DNA of 64,000 bases from Bryobacterales bacterium (lineage in GTDB: Bacteria; Acidobacteriota; Terriglobia; Bryobacterales; UBA6623). The DNA is taken from positions 39,452 to 103,451 of the forward strand of contig JAJDTX010000104.1 in the NCBI GenBank assembly GCA_022826925.1. Direction: 5' to 3'. Positions 43,276 through 52,377 of this stretch are shown in pieces. Below the pieces are notes generated by a model. That model searched no databases. It was given only the letters and a program-made list of their open reading frames with translations, and was not told the origin of the DNA. The first letter of the stretch is position 1, and the number at the start of each line of letters is the position of its first letter. The position numbers and the translations under genes were made by a program.

Positions 43276-44610
43276 ATGAGCCGATCCCATCTGGCGCGTC
43301 GAACCTTTATCGGCAGTGCCGTCGCTGCGCAAGCCGCCCGCGTCGCCGGCGCCAACGACCGCATCCGGGTCGGAATCATCGGCGTCGGCAATATCGGCAC
43401 GCGGCACCTGCAGCGGCGGCTGCTGCCCATGATGCGCCGCGACGGAACCATCGACGTGACCGCGGCCAGTGACATCTACGACCGTGCCAAGTTTCGCGCC
43501 AAGGAACTCATCGGCTTGGCTGACCGCGATGTGCACCATGCCTACCAAGACCTGCTGGCCCGCGATGACGTCGATGCCGTCGTGATCTGCACGCCCGACC
43601 ACCTGCACGCCAGGATGGCGATCGACGCCATGCGCGCGGGCAAGGATGTCTACCTCGAAAAGCCCATGTCGCGCACGATCCCAGAGGCCAAGGCCATCGC
43701 CGAGACGGCGCGGGAAACAGGCCGGGTCTTGCAGATCGGTAGCCAGTGGGTGTCCGACCCGGCGTATGCTCGCGCCCGGGAGATGGTGCGGAGCGGCCTG
43801 GTTGGACCGGTCGTCATGGCCCAGTCGAGTTACTCGTCGAACCACGCGGCCGGCGTCTGGCAGTACTACGTGGACGAGGAGGCCAGTGCGTCGACGGTGG
43901 ATTGGCAGCGCTTCTTGGGCGGCGCGCCGGAGCAGCCGTTCAGCGGCGAGCGGTTTTTCCGCTGGCGCAAGTACTGGGATTTCTCAGGCGGGATCGGCAC
44001 CGACTTCCTGTACCACCGGCTCAGTCCGCTGCTGTATGCGCTGGGGCCGCGCTTTCCGCGCCGGGTGAGTGCGCACGGCGGAATCTACCTGTTTCGAAAC
44101 CGCCAGGTGCCGGACACGTACTCAACCACTGTCGAATACGATGACTTGGTCGTAAACTTGGTCGGCTCGTGCGGCTCCCAGGCTTCGAACACCCTCCACG
44201 GCCCTGCCCTCTTCGGCCAGCGTGCCGCGATCTCGATTCTCCCGGGCATGGTTCGGGCGAGGCCCGAACGCCTCTATGCCGAGGAGTTCCGTCGGCAAGC
44301 CGGTGCGGACGTCGTCGAAGTCGAAGTTGACAATCGAGATCAGCAGACGGCGCGAACCGCGCACATGCGCAACTTCCTGCAGTGCGTGCGAACCCGCCAG
44401 AAGCCGATCTTCGACGCGTGGTTCGGCTACCAAGTGATGGTTGCTATCAGCTTGGGCGTGGAGTCCTACCGGGCCGGCCGCATGATGGGCTTCGATCCGG
44501 AGGGCGAACGCGTCCTGGCGAACATCCCGCCACGGCATCCCGGCTACGAGGGTAGCGGCAGCAACAATCCGGACGCTCCGCCGGCCTACCAGAAACGCCC
44601 GGTCGGCTGA
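43276..44610 (+). CDS. Tat-exported Gfo/Idh/MocA oxidoreductase
   Basis: A 444-residue protein with a twin-arginine signal (LARRTFIGSAVAAQAARVAG). The Rossmann motif VGIIGVGNIGTRH is near residue 37, CTPDHLHARMA near 97-107 and the catalytic-type EKPMSRT near 120-126. The C-terminal domain includes WDFSGGIGTDFLYHRL. Exported members act on extracellular sugars, with an NAD(P)-bound pre-folded form crossing the membrane. A CAAAAT box 9 nt before the ATG is a weak -10 candidate. It is convergent with the RRM gene. Confidence 0.88.
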   Translation: MSRSHLARRTFIGSAVAAQAARVAGANDRIRVGIIGVGNIGTRHLQRRLLPMMRRDGTIDVTAASDIYDRAKFRAKELIGLADRDVHHAYQDLLARDDVDAVVICTPDHLHARMAIDAMRAGKDVYLEKPMSRTIPEAKAIAETARETGRVLQIGSQWVSDPAYARAREMVRSGLVGPVVMAQSSYSSNHAAGVWQYYVDEEASASTVDWQRFLGGAPEQPFSGERFFRWRKYWDFSGGIGTDFLYHRLSPLLYALGPRFPRRVSAHGGIYLFRNRQVPDTYSTTVEYDDLVVNLVGSCGSQASNTLHGPALFGQRAAISILPGMVRARPERLYAEEFRRQAGADVVEVEVDNRDQQTARTAHMRNFLQCVRTRQKPIFDAWFGYQVMVAISLGVESYRAGRMMGFDPEGERVLANIPPRHPGYEGSGSNNPDAPPAYQKRPVG

Positions 44611-44640
44611 GGGCAGGGGAAGGCGAACGCGGCTGCCGCG

Positions 44641-45051
44641 CTAGTCGGCCTGCTGCGCCCTGCGCAGGGCCTCGCCCAGCGAGCCCATCTTGTTGTCCGC
44701 AGCTTCCTTTTCCTTGCGCGGCTTGGCCTGCCGTTCCGGCGACCGGCGCCCGCCTCGCTGGCTCTTCGCGTTGCGGCTGCCTTGATTGCGGTCGCGCTCG
44801 CCCTTGGGGTGGGCGGCCTTGGCCCGCAGGAGCTTGCCGTCGATCGGAGCGCGGTTGAAGCGACGGATGATGGCGTGCATCTCTTCGTCGTTGGGAGCCT
44901 CGACAAAAGCGTAGCCCTTGGATTCTTGCGTCTCAAAGTCTCGGATGACGCGGACAGCGTCGCAGACCAAGTCACTGCTCTCTAGCCACGACTTGATATC
45001 GTCCGCCGTGACCCAAGTCGGCAGGTTGCCGAAAAAGATGTTGTGTCCCAT
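44641..45051 (-). CDS. RRM-domain RNA-binding protein
   Basis: A 136-residue protein with one RNA recognition motif: RNP2 is NIFFGNLP (residues 4-11) and RNP1 is KGYAFVEAP (45-53). The second half is a basic, low-complexity tail (GSRNAKSQRGGRRSPERQ). Bacterial proteins of this kind bind RNA in cold or stress response. I chose the ATG at 45051, where the RRM begins; a GTG at 45090 would add 13 polar residues. Confidence 0.83.
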   Translation of the reverse strand: MGHNIFFGNLPTWVTADDIKSWLESSDLVCDAVRVIRDFETQESKGYAFVEAPNDEEMHAIIRRFNRAPIDGKLLRAKAAHPKGERDRNQGSRNAKSQRGGRRSPERQAKPRKEKEAADNKMGSLGEALRRAQQAD

Positions 45052-45089
45052 ATGGGCCGAGTGTTTCCTGTTTGATTTAGAGTCTGGCA

Positions 45090-45108
45090 CCCTAGATGGG
45101 TCCTAGGG
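45090..45108. repeat. CCCTAG-N7-CTAGGG dyad
   Basis: A perfect 6-bp inverted repeat with a 7-nt spacer, upstream of the RRM gene on the minus strand. It has the size of a regulator site, but no regulator is known and chance cannot be excluded. Confidence 0.25.
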
Positions 45109-45214
45109 ACAACGTACAAAGTACGCTGGTTGCCCCGCCTCGCCACAGGATACCATAGCTGGCTCTGGCCAATCTCTCGCCCGCGCGCCTCGCACCGATA
45201 GAGCGCCGCTGCCC

Positions 45215-47566
45215 TCAGAGGCGCTTGAACCACTCGCCGAGGACGTGCAGAGCAGGCTTTGCGAGCGGTCGGTGGGATGGATCGAACGGACTGCCGCGGC
45301 CATGACTGGGCCATTTCCACCAAAACATCCCCGTCACGTCCGGGGCTTGGGCGAACCTTTCCAGCCAGACCTCATAACAGCGGGATTGCAGCGCGGCATC
45401 GAGGGCGCTGCTGTTCTCCTCCCACGGGCGGCTGGCCGCTGTGGCGAGGGCGGGGAAGCCGACCTCCGTGAACAGAACCGGTCTCTGGAAGTTGGATTGC
45501 ACTTGGCGGATGCGGAGCATGGCGGTGAGAATCTCGGGGGAATCAGGCTGTGGAGGCGCACCCTTTCGAGCGATTGGGAAATAGAAGTTGATACCGATAT
45601 AGTCCAAGGCATCCCAAAACGCGATCTGCTCGAGTTCTCGCTCCCAGTGCGCCGCGTAGGTCACCGGCCCGCCGTAGATCCGCCGGACTTGCGCAATCAA
45701 GGTCCGCCAGGCGTCCTCGTGCATCGTCAGCCCGGCTAGTTCGTTGCCGATGGACAAGACCTCGACACCATGGACCTGCGCGAACCGTGCGTAGTGGAGT
45801 ATCCAATCTCGGTAGTCCTCGAACCAGGCATCGAATCGGTCCCCGTCGCGAAACGAAATGTCCCCGTGAAATCGGCGTCCTGCCCACAGGTGCGGCTTGA
45901 GCATGACGGCGAGCCCGGCTCGCCGGGCTTGCGCGACTGACCTAGACAGCCTTGCATCCGATTCGAGGGTACGGAATCGAATGGTTGCCTCGTCGGGCGC
46001 TGCCGTGAAGGCATACGGGACCAGAGCCACGGAGTTTGCGCCCAGATCGCGGATGCGGGCCAACTCCCGGCCAGCCGCCAAGCTGCCGTAGCCGCCATCG
46101 CCCCTGCCTTCATGCGAGAACGATATGCCCTTGAGATAGACTGGCGGGCGCATGGGAGGGTCTGCCGGTGGCGTGTTCGTCTCGCAAGGCGGGATGCAGT
46201 CCGCACAAAGCCGCAATGATGCCTCCACAGCCTCGCGGTATAGCGCTTCCAGCGCCGAAACTCCGTGCCGTGCCGCGACACTTTCGACCCACGCGCCGCC
46301 GATGGCGTCGCGAGCGAGCGGAGAAATCCGGCGGCCTTCCATGCCGAACGCTGCTGAGGCTGTGTAGCGGGCTTCTTGGCAGGCGACTCGGGAGGCCGCT
46401 TCCTGCAGGCCCAAGCCCTCGTATTGGCCAATGGCGTAGCGAGCCATCGCCAGAGCCATTGCTCCAGATCCCGGCTCGCCCCAGGCTTCGCGCATGGCCA
46501 GCAGCGGCTCCGAGCGTGGATCTTCCGGCAAGAGGTCAGGCGTGCCCATCAGCACGGGGCCGGTGGAGGCGTCGAGAGTGAAGCTGTTGGCGGCGTTGCG
46601 CGCGGTGCCCAGACTGCGCATTGCCCTCTCCGAGTCGGTGACGTGGAGGGAGATCGGCCCGCTCGCCGCAGGCAGTCCCAGCCGTTCTCGGTAGAGCGAC
46701 AATCGCTCATCCGCGCGCTGCAGCCAGAGGCGACGGGCCTCTGGCGTGAATCGAGCCCGGTCGAATCGGATGCTCCAATGGTCGGATGCCGATTCTGCCC
46801 AGGAGACCGGCTTATCGCCTGACGGAGGCGGAATCGGCAGAGCTACCGCCAACCCGGCCGCCACGGACAGTATTGCCGCGCTTCGCAAGGAGGGCTTCCG
46901 CCAAGTGTGCCAAGGAAGCGATGCGGCCGCCGCGGCTGCAACCGCCAGGGCCACGGGCACGTAGCTCGCACCGAGGCGGGCCAGCAGCCGCGAGTCGACT
47001 TGAGAATCCCCGACCAGAAAGTACAGCAGGCAAGCCGGCGCGGCGAATGCGCTCAGCGGCATTAGCTCGGATCGTCTCAGCCCGGAGCGCAGAAGCAGCC
47101 CGATTCCGATCCCGAGCAAGACTGCCAGCACTTGCTGCACGAATTCACCGCCCTGCGGTACATCCAAGGACTGCAACAACAGTTCCAACGGCCCGCGGCT
47201 GGACCATCCATAGCGCAGCAGCTCGATGCAGATCGAGGCGCCGAGCCAGAAGGCCACGCATGCAGCTGCGAGCGAGGTTGCCAGCTTGGTGCGGCAGGCC
47301 AGCCACGCCGCCGCTCCGAAGGCGGCCAAAGTGAGCAGTAGCGGACCAAACTCTTGCAGGGCGTGCAAGATCCAAGGCGCGTTGTGCGGCAGCGCCGCCT
47401 GCGATCCGAAGCGACCCTCGAGCAATTCGGCGTCACCGAATGCCCGCAAGATCCATGTGCATGCGGTGGGCAGCGCGTTCACGAGCCACGCCCCGAGCAG
47501 GCAGCCGGCCATGCCCGTTACGAAGTCGGCCGCGCGATTCGCGGCCAGCTCAAACGCTCGGTTCAT
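45215..47566 (-). CDS. Membrane protein fused to GH113-like glycosidase
   Basis: A 783-residue protein in three parts. Residues 1-245 have six or seven hydrophobic helices. A middle part (about 250-470) starts SIRFDRARFTPEARRLW and has no clear motif. The C-terminal part from about 480 (KGISFSHEGRGDGGYGS) is a TIM barrel like family GH113 mannanases: the acid/base candidate is Glu609 in SIGNELAG and the nucleophile candidate Glu701 in LFTEVGFPA. So it looks like a membrane-anchored glycosidase acting outside the membrane. The ATG at 47566 fits the -10-like TATAAC 11 nt upstream; a GTG at 47575 is less likely. Confidence 0.75.
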   Translation of the reverse strand: MNRAFELAANRAADFVTGMAGCLLGAWLVNALPTACTWILRAFGDAELLEGRFGSQAALPHNAPWILHALQEFGPLLLTLAAFGAAAWLACRTKLATSLAAACVAFWLGASICIELLRYGWSSRGPLELLLQSLDVPQGGEFVQQVLAVLLGIGIGLLLRSGLRRSELMPLSAFAAPACLLYFLVGDSQVDSRLLARLGASYVPVALAVAAAAAASLPWHTWRKPSLRSAAILSVAAGLAVALPIPPPSGDKPVSWAESASDHWSIRFDRARFTPEARRLWLQRADERLSLYRERLGLPAASGPISLHVTDSERAMRSLGTARNAANSFTLDASTGPVLMGTPDLLPEDPRSEPLLAMREAWGEPGSGAMALAMARYAIGQYEGLGLQEAASRVACQEARYTASAAFGMEGRRISPLARDAIGGAWVESVAARHGVSALEALYREAVEASLRLCADCIPPCETNTPPADPPMRPPVYLKGISFSHEGRGDGGYGSLAAGRELARIRDLGANSVALVPYAFTAAPDEATIRFRTLESDARLSRSVAQARRAGLAVMLKPHLWAGRRFHGDISFRDGDRFDAWFEDYRDWILHYARFAQVHGVEVLSIGNELAGLTMHEDAWRTLIAQVRRIYGGPVTYAAHWERELEQIAFWDALDYIGINFYFPIARKGAPPQPDSPEILTAMLRIRQVQSNFQRPVLFTEVGFPALATAASRPWEENSSALDAALQSRCYEVWLERFAQAPDVTGMFWWKWPSHGRGSPFDPSHRPLAKPALHVLGEWFKRL

Positions 47567-47577
47567 CGTGCCCACCC

Positions 47578-47585
47578 GTTATAAT
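47578..47585. promoter_or_regulatory. Overlapping divergent -10 boxes
   Basis: The 8 bp read TATAAT on the plus strand (47580-47585), 10 nt before the ATG at 47596, and TATAAC on the minus strand (47583-47578), 11 nt before the ATG at 47566. The two start codons are 30 bp apart, so one AT core may drive both genes and only one polymerase could use it at a time. Confidence 0.45.
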
Positions 47586-47595
47586 CTCTGAAACC

Positions 47596-48525
47596 ATGGC
47601 ACGGACATCAAGAAGGGAATTCGTTGGCAGCGGGTTGGCACTCTCTGCCGGCCTGGCCAGGGCATTGGCCAAGGACTCCTCATCGCACATCCGTTTGGCC
47701 GTCACTACCGACGAGATCGACGACGATCTTCAATTCGCGCTCGATTTTCTCGGCCGGTATGGCTTGGACTACTGCGAAATCCGCCATCTGTGGGGCAAGT
47801 ACAACACCTCGTTGCCGATCGAGAAGATCCGGCACGCGAAGACCCTGCTGGACGACGCCGGCATTCGCCTTGCGATTCTCGACACAGGATTCTTCAAAGT
47901 ACCGTTGCCGGACAGCAATTCCGCCGATGGCGCCAAGGCGCTGAAGAAGCAGTGGGACTTGCTCGACCGGGCGTTCGAGCGGGCCGAACTCCTGGACACG
48001 CGTCTGATTCGAACCTTTGCGTTCACCTACCCCCGCGGCGGCCAGCCGGACCCTGCGGCCTACCCCAGGGTCTTCGAGCTGGTTGGCGAGTCCGCCGAGC
48101 GCGCCCACCGCGCGGGCTTCCGCCTTGCCGTCGAAAACGTCGCGGGCAGCTACGTGGAGACGGCGGCGCATGCAGCGGAGATGCTGGCGCAGGTTCGCTC
48201 GCCGGGCTTGGGCCTGACGTGGGATCCAAACAACTCCGCCCGCGCCGGGGACGACGAGCCGTTTCCCGCCGGCTACGAATCCCTCGACAGTTCCCGGATC
48301 TTCCACGTGCACGTCCGCGACTACCGGCGCACAGCCGAGGGTGAGCTCGAATGGTGCGGGGTCGGCGATGGCGAATTCGATCATGTGGGCCAGTTCAGGG
48401 CGCTGCTAGATGATGGTTACGACGGCGTGGTTTCACTGGAAACCCACTACACGATTCAAGGCAGCAAGGCGGCTGCCAGCGAGCATTCCCTGAAGGGGCT
48501 GCAGGCTGCGGTCAGGCGTGTCTAG
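47596..48525 (+). CDS. Tat-exported sugar phosphate isomerase/epimerase-like protein
   Basis: A 309-residue xylose isomerase-like TIM barrel. The N-terminus ARTSRREFVGSGLALSAGLA is a twin-arginine signal. Metal-site positions are probably in LAVENVAGSY, LTWDPNN, FHVHVRDYR and VSLETHY. The likely role is isomerising or epimerising a sugar; substrate unknown. It is 108 bp upstream of a sodium:solute symporter in the same direction. Confidence 0.82.
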   Translation: MARTSRREFVGSGLALSAGLARALAKDSSSHIRLAVTTDEIDDDLQFALDFLGRYGLDYCEIRHLWGKYNTSLPIEKIRHAKTLLDDAGIRLAILDTGFFKVPLPDSNSADGAKALKKQWDLLDRAFERAELLDTRLIRTFAFTYPRGGQPDPAAYPRVFELVGESAERAHRAGFRLAVENVAGSYVETAAHAAEMLAQVRSPGLGLTWDPNNSARAGDDEPFPAGYESLDSSRIFHVHVRDYRRTAEGELEWCGVGDGEFDHVGQFRALLDDGYDGVVSLETHYTIQGSKAAASEHSLKGLQAAVRRV

Positions 48526-48633
48526 CACGGCTGCGACGATCGCCTCGTGAGCCGAGTGACGCGATTGCTCGCCGGGGCTCCCAGCACAATTCGCAGCGGC
48601 GAAACCGCGGCCGTGCTCGCGCATGGGTGACGC

Positions 48634-50406
48634 ATGCAACTGACCGCCGTCGATTGGGCGATCCTGGCGTGCTTCCTCGCTTTCTCGCTGCTGGTCGGGT
48701 TACGGGTTGCCAAGAACGCCGGAGGCGACTTCTCGTCGTTCTTCTTGGCTGGCCGCAGACAGCCCTGGTGGCTGCTGGGCGTTTCGATGGTCGCCACGAC
48801 GTTTTCGACCGACACGCCCAACCTAGTCGCTGACATCGTCCGCCGGGATGGCGTGCTGGGCAATTGGACCTGGTGGGCCTTCTTGCTCTCCGGGATGCTG
48901 ACGGTGTTCCTGTACGCCAAGCTGTGGCGTCGCTCCGGCGTCGCGACGGACGTCGAGTTCTACGAGCTGCGCTACTCGGGCAAGACGGCGGCCTTCCTGC
49001 GGGTCTTCCGGGGCGTCTACCTGGGCTTGGTGTTCAACGTCTTGATCATGGCCGCGGTCTCTCTCGCGGCGGTCAAGATCGGCTCGGTGATGTTCGGCTG
49101 GAGCCCCGTTCAGACGCTGGTCGTTGCCGCCAGCGTGACATTGGCCTACAGCGCTCTGGGCGGGCTGCAGGGTGTGCTGCTGACGGATCTGGTCCAGTTC
49201 GGCATGGCGATGGTCGGATCGGTGGCCGCGACCGTCTACATCGTCCGGCTGCCCGAGGTCGGCGGGCTGAGCGGCATGCTGGCGCACGAGGCCGTGCGGC
49301 AGCGGACGGCGTTCTGGCCCTCGTTCGAGACGATGTCATGGGTTGATCTGGCGCCGGTGTTCCTGATCCCGCTGATGGTGCAGTGGTGGGCTGCGTACTA
49401 CCCGGGGTCGGAGCCGGGCGGCGGCGGCTACCTCGTCCAACGCATGCTGTCAGCCAAGAACGAGTCGCACGCGCTGGGCGCGACCCTGCTGTTCAATCTG
49501 CTGCATTACGGCTTGCGGCCGTGGCCGTGGATCGTTGTGGCCTTGGCTTCGCTGATTGTATTTCCAGACCTCGGCGCCATTCAGGAACGCTTTCCCCATG
49601 TGGAGGCCGATGTGGTGCGGAATGACTTGGCGTATCCGGCCATGCTGACATTCCTGCCGCCAGGCCTGCTGGGCTTGGTAGTCACCTCGCTCGCCGCCGC
49701 CTACATGTCCACGATGTCGACTTCGTTGAACTGGGGGTCCTCGATCTTGGTCGGAGATGTCTACCGCCGCTTCCTGCGTCCCGCTGCCAGCGAAGCGCAG
49801 CTGGTCTGGGCGGGGCGGTGGTTCACTGTCCTGTTGATGGTGCTTGCGTGCGGCGTCTCGTTGACCATTGAGAGCGCCCTGGGTGTGTTCCAGATCCTGT
49901 TGCAAATCGGGGCGGGGACGGGACTGCTGTACCTGCTGCGCTGGTTCTGGTGGCGCATCAACGCCGCGACCGAGTTGGCCGCGATGGTCGCATCGTTCTC
50001 GGTTGCCTTGGCGATGCCGGCGATAGGCCCGGGCTTGGATGCGTGGCAGCAGCTCGTGATTGGCGTGGCGCTGACCACAGCTTGCTGGCTGCCGTTCGCC
50101 TACCTAGGCGCTCCGACTGACGAAGCGACTCTGGTCAGCTTCTATCGCAAGGTTCGTCCAACCGGCCCCGGCTGGAGAGATATAGCCCGCAAGGCCGGCG
50201 CGGGGGTGGCCCCGGACCGAGCCGTCAGCCTGACACCGCCCCTGGTTGCCTCGCTGCTCGGTTCGATTGCAATCTACGCTCTGATGTTCTCGACCGGATA
50301 CCTGTTGTACGGAGAGGCCGCCCATGCGCTGGCGGCCGCCTGCGTGGCCGGACTCAGCGGTTTGGGCTTGGTCCGTGTTTGGCAGCGCAATGCCGAGTGC
50401 TTCTAG
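48634..50406 (+). CDS. Sodium:solute symporter family protein
   Basis: A 590-residue membrane protein with about 14 hydrophobic helices. FFLAGRRQPWWLLGVSMVATTFSTDTPNL at residues 31-58 is the N-terminal family region and AAAYMSTMSTSLNWGSSILVGDVYRRF near residue 360 the sodium-site helix. It resembles the Na+/proline or Na+/sugar branch, with insertions. It follows the sugar isomerase-like gene and precedes the DUF1697 gene by 15 bp, so these probably form one unit for sugar uptake. Confidence 0.87.
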   Translation: MQLTAVDWAILACFLAFSLLVGLRVAKNAGGDFSSFFLAGRRQPWWLLGVSMVATTFSTDTPNLVADIVRRDGVLGNWTWWAFLLSGMLTVFLYAKLWRRSGVATDVEFYELRYSGKTAAFLRVFRGVYLGLVFNVLIMAAVSLAAVKIGSVMFGWSPVQTLVVAASVTLAYSALGGLQGVLLTDLVQFGMAMVGSVAATVYIVRLPEVGGLSGMLAHEAVRQRTAFWPSFETMSWVDLAPVFLIPLMVQWWAAYYPGSEPGGGGYLVQRMLSAKNESHALGATLLFNLLHYGLRPWPWIVVALASLIVFPDLGAIQERFPHVEADVVRNDLAYPAMLTFLPPGLLGLVVTSLAAAYMSTMSTSLNWGSSILVGDVYRRFLRPAASEAQLVWAGRWFTVLLMVLACGVSLTIESALGVFQILLQIGAGTGLLYLLRWFWWRINAATELAAMVASFSVALAMPAIGPGLDAWQQLVIGVALTTACWLPFAYLGAPTDEATLVSFYRKVRPTGPGWRDIARKAGAGVAPDRAVSLTPPLVASLLGSIAIYALMFSTGYLLYGEAAHALAAACVAGLSGLGLVRVWQRNAECF

Positions 50407-50421
50407 CCGAGCGGAATCGAC

Positions 50422-50982
50422 GTGGAGAGTCCCGAGGCCAGCCGCGACAGCTATGTCGCGCTGCTGCGCGGAATCAATGTCGGCGGACGGAACCGCCTGC
50501 CGATGGACGAGCTTGCTCGCTTGTTCGAGCATGCCGGGTGCGCTTCGGTGAGAACCTATATCCAAAGCGGGAACGTCGTGTTCGCGGCGGCACCGTCGAT
50601 CGCGCTTGGCGCCCGGGAATCCGTCGCGGCGACAGTTTCCGCCCGGATGGGAACCGACATCCCGATCGTCCTGCGGTCTGTCGGCGAGTTGGCCCGCGTG
50701 GTCGGCGAGAACCCGTTTGTTGGCGAATCGCAGGATCCCCGCGCGCTGCACGTAGGCTTCCTGTCCGGCCGGCCATTGCCAGAGCGAGTCTCGAGCCTCG
50801 ACCCGGATCGGTCTCCGCCGGACGAGTTCGTTGTGCGCGGAAGAGAGATCTATCTGCGCCTGCCGAACGGCATGTCACGAACTCGCCTGACTGTCAGCTA
50901 CTTGGAAAGAGTGCTTGCGACGCCAGCTACCTTCCGCAACTGGAGAACCGTCGTGAACCTGTTGAAAATGGCAAGCGGATAG
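50422..50982 (+). CDS. DUF1697 family protein
   Basis: A 186-residue protein of the DUF1697 family. Family signs are YVALLRGINVGGRNRLPMDEL at the start, VRTYIQSGNVVF near 45-56 and ATFRNWRTVVNLL near the end. Structures of this family show a ferredoxin-like fold but no known activity. The start is a GTG 15 bp after the symporter stop. Confidence 0.88.
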   Translation: MESPEASRDSYVALLRGINVGGRNRLPMDELARLFEHAGCASVRTYIQSGNVVFAAAPSIALGARESVAATVSARMGTDIPIVLRSVGELARVVGENPFVGESQDPRALHVGFLSGRPLPERVSSLDPDRSPPDEFVVRGREIYLRLPNGMSRTRLTVSYLERVLATPATFRNWRTVVNLLKMASG

Positions 50983-51071
50983 GCTCCCAGTGACTCCGGG
51001 GACCGCCGCTCATGCTACGGTCTAGTCCTAGTCGCCGATGCTGCTCGTGCGGTCCGGCGCAGGGCGACAGG

Positions 51072-52352
51072 ATGGCACGAAGGATCAGAACGGTTCAGCG
51101 CAGTCTGCGAAGCCGACCGACACGGCGGGAATTGATCGCCGCATCGGCAGCCGGCGTGCCCTTGGCAGCGTGCGCCGACGCTGTGCCTGAAGATCCATCC
51201 GGGCCCACGACCGCAGACCTCGATGCCGCCGCGGCGCGTCCCGTGCTCGACGTGTCGCAGCTGGATACCCCTCTGATCATCGACTCCATCCGCCTGTTGG
51301 AGAGGGACGGCGAGCAGTTCGTCCATGTGCGTTCGAAAGACGGGGCCGAAGGGGTGTCGTTGACCAACGGTCGCCGCTATCTCAGGCCGATTCTTCAAGA
51401 ACTTGTGATCCCGTTCTTTCTCGGCAAGGACGCCCGCACGCTAGAGTCCGACCTACTCTTCGAGCTGTATCGGCATCGCAGCAACTACAAGCTCCAGGGC
51501 CTCGCGCTGTGGTCGGCGCAGGCATGGGTCGAATTCGCATTGCTCGACATGCTGGGCCGCGCCTGCGGCAAGTCGATCGGTGACCTGCTGGGCGGGACGC
51601 TTCGCGGCGAGATCGACTTCTACGTGGCCAGCGGCCGCCGGGACTCGACTCCGGAGGAGGAAGTCGAGTACCTGCAGTCCTTGGTGGACGAGACCGGTGC
51701 GAAAGCGGTGAAGTTCCGGCTGGGCGGGCGCATGAGCCGCAACCTCGATGCTTCCCCGGGGCGGTCGGAGTCCCTGATTCCGCTAGCGCGCAAGGCGCTG
51801 GGAGACGCGATCGACTTACACGGCGACGCGAATAGCTCGTACGACCCCGAGCACGCGTTGCCGATCGGACGCCTGCTCGAGGAGGTTGGAGCCGTCTACT
51901 TCGAAGAGCCCTGCCCGTTCGACCATCTCGAGGACACCAAGGTCGTGGCAGACTCGCTGTCCCTGCCGGTTTCCGGAGGCGAGCAAGAGTACAGCGAGCG
52001 CAGGTTCCGCTGGATGATTGCCAATCGGGGCGTGGACATTGTGCAGCCCGACCTGCATTACTACGGGGGCATGATCCGCTCGGCCCGGGTGGCCAACATG
52101 GCCGAGCTGGCCCACATGCCGACGACGGTCCATATTTCCGGAGGCTTCGGCTTCGTCTACATGCTGCACTTCGCGTCTCGGACGAAGGACATCGGACGGT
52201 ACCAGGAGTACAAGCGGAATATCGAGCGGTACGCGGACTGGTTTGATCCGGCGCTCTCTATCCGAGACGGCAAGCTGGCCGTGCCGACCGGCCCGGGCGT
52301 TGGGATCCGGGACATCGCGGCGGTGATTCGGGGCGCGCGCGAAGTCGCGTGA
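51072..52352 (+). CDS. Enolase-superfamily protein with Tat/lipobox signal
   Basis: A 426-residue mandelate racemase/muconate lactonizing-type protein. The N-terminus RPTRRELIAASAAGVPLAAC combines a twin-arginine signal with a lipobox-like LAAC, so it may be an exported lipoprotein, which is unusual for this superfamily. Metal ligands are present as Asp252 (HGDAN), Glu278 (FEEP) and Glu304 (GGEQE). The usual KxK base is Lys214-x-Arg216 (VKFRLGG), and a His at HISGGFG near 353 may be the second base. Sugar-acid dehydratase activity is plausible. It is convergent with the sulfatase. Confidence 0.83.
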   Translation: MARRIRTVQRSLRSRPTRRELIAASAAGVPLAACADAVPEDPSGPTTADLDAAAARPVLDVSQLDTPLIIDSIRLLERDGEQFVHVRSKDGAEGVSLTNGRRYLRPILQELVIPFFLGKDARTLESDLLFELYRHRSNYKLQGLALWSAQAWVEFALLDMLGRACGKSIGDLLGGTLRGEIDFYVASGRRDSTPEEEVEYLQSLVDETGAKAVKFRLGGRMSRNLDASPGRSESLIPLARKALGDAIDLHGDANSSYDPEHALPIGRLLEEVGAVYFEEPCPFDHLEDTKVVADSLSLPVSGGEQEYSERRFRWMIANRGVDIVQPDLHYYGGMIRSARVANMAELAHMPTTVHISGGFGFVYMLHFASRTKDIGRYQEYKRNIERYADWFDPALSIRDGKLAVPTGPGVGIRDIAAVIRGAREVA

Positions 52353-52377
52353 AGGCCGAAGGACCCTCGTCATTGGT

